Assembly (NCBI GenBank): GCA_023488865.1
Contig: JAMDDG010000296.1
Span: 1-5,771 of the forward strand
Direction of reading: 5' to 3'
DNA: 5,771 nucleotides
DNA from: Bacteroidota bacterium
GTDB lineage: Bacteria > Bacteroidota > Bacteroidia > Bacteroidales > Prolixibacteraceae
Every line of letters begins with the position of its first letter. Position 1 is the first letter of the stretch. Positions 5,630 to 5,771 of this stretch are shown here, in pieces. Below the pieces are notes generated by a model. The model made no database searches. It worked only from the letters and a program-made list of their open reading frames with translations, and was not told where the DNA came from. Made by a program: the position numbers and the translations under genes.

Positions 5630-5771
5630 TTGACATTCAAGATGTTATTCGAATTCACGAGATTTTAATTGACAATTTCGGTGGATGTAAAGGAATTCGG
5701 GATCGTGGACTTTTAGAATCTGCCATTTCAAGACCCTTTCAAACATTTGACAAGGTTGATTTATATTCTAA
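5626..5771 (+). CDS. Doc/Fic family type II toxin, N-terminal fragment (truncated by window edge)
   Basis: The first 48 codons of a Doc (death-on-curing) type protein. The visible sequence has IRIHEILIDNFGG (residues 8-20), then the well-conserved GIRDRGLLESAISRP (23-37) and FQTF (38-41), a pattern typical of the N-terminal helices of Doc-family members in chromosomal modules. The Fic core motif HPFxxGNKRT that would carry the active site lies beyond the right edge, so activity cannot be judged. Phage P1 Doc phosphorylates elongation factor Tu and stops translation; other Fic-fold toxins transfer AMP. Full-length Doc proteins are about 125-145 residues, so roughly a third is seen. Its ATG overlaps the stop of the upstream antitoxin candidate by four bases (ATGA), indicating translational coupling. 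Confidence 0.85.
   Translation, partial: MIDIQDVIRIHEILIDNFGGCKGIRDRGLLESAISRPFQTFDKVDLYS

Overview
The window looks like a chromosomal segment from a member of the Bacteroidota, probably a Bacteroidales-like environmental lineage. The reasons are the gene types (a bacterial GH3-family protein, a CvpA family protein, a secreted DUF1080 protein, a Bacteroidota-style TyrS), the lack of strong Shine-Dalgarno sequences, and several close matches to the Bacteroidota -7 promoter element TAnnTTTG. The genus cannot be told from this sequence.

Layout. Positions 1-745 (minus) hold the N-terminal half of a GH3 family adenylating enzyme that runs off the left edge. A 127-base divergent spacer separates it from cvpA (873-1394, plus). 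cvpA converges on a broken class I glutamine amidotransferase-like gene (about 1406-2097, minus). The two genes end inside one perfect 29-bp inverted repeat and encode the same last seven residues. The amidotransferase-like gene has lost its middle, including the catalytic cysteine region, and is frameshifted at the junction. Divergent from it is tyrS (2163-3455, plus), intact, followed after 77 bases of short-repeat spacer by a small hotdog-fold acyl-CoA thioesterase (3533-3949). A good promoter match then precedes a secreted two-part DUF1080 protein (4023-5039), which is closed by a clear intrinsic terminator (5063-5096).

From 5097 to about 5404 there is no convincing gene, only a cluster of small hairpins that resembles a degraded dispersed repeat, plus a short minus-strand open frame that may be a gene remnant. 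The right edge, visibly more AT-rich, holds the start of a type II toxin-antitoxin module: a 62-residue antitoxin candidate (5441-5629) whose last bases overlap the start of a Doc/Fic family toxin (5626 to the edge, truncated). Its promoter is embedded in overlapping palindromes, which suggests autoregulation.

Most of the window is ordinary housekeeping content. The parts worth a second look are the shared-terminus palindrome, the decayed amidotransferase gene, and the toxin-antitoxin module with its hairpin-rich upstream flank. No previously undescribed multi-gene system could be supported.
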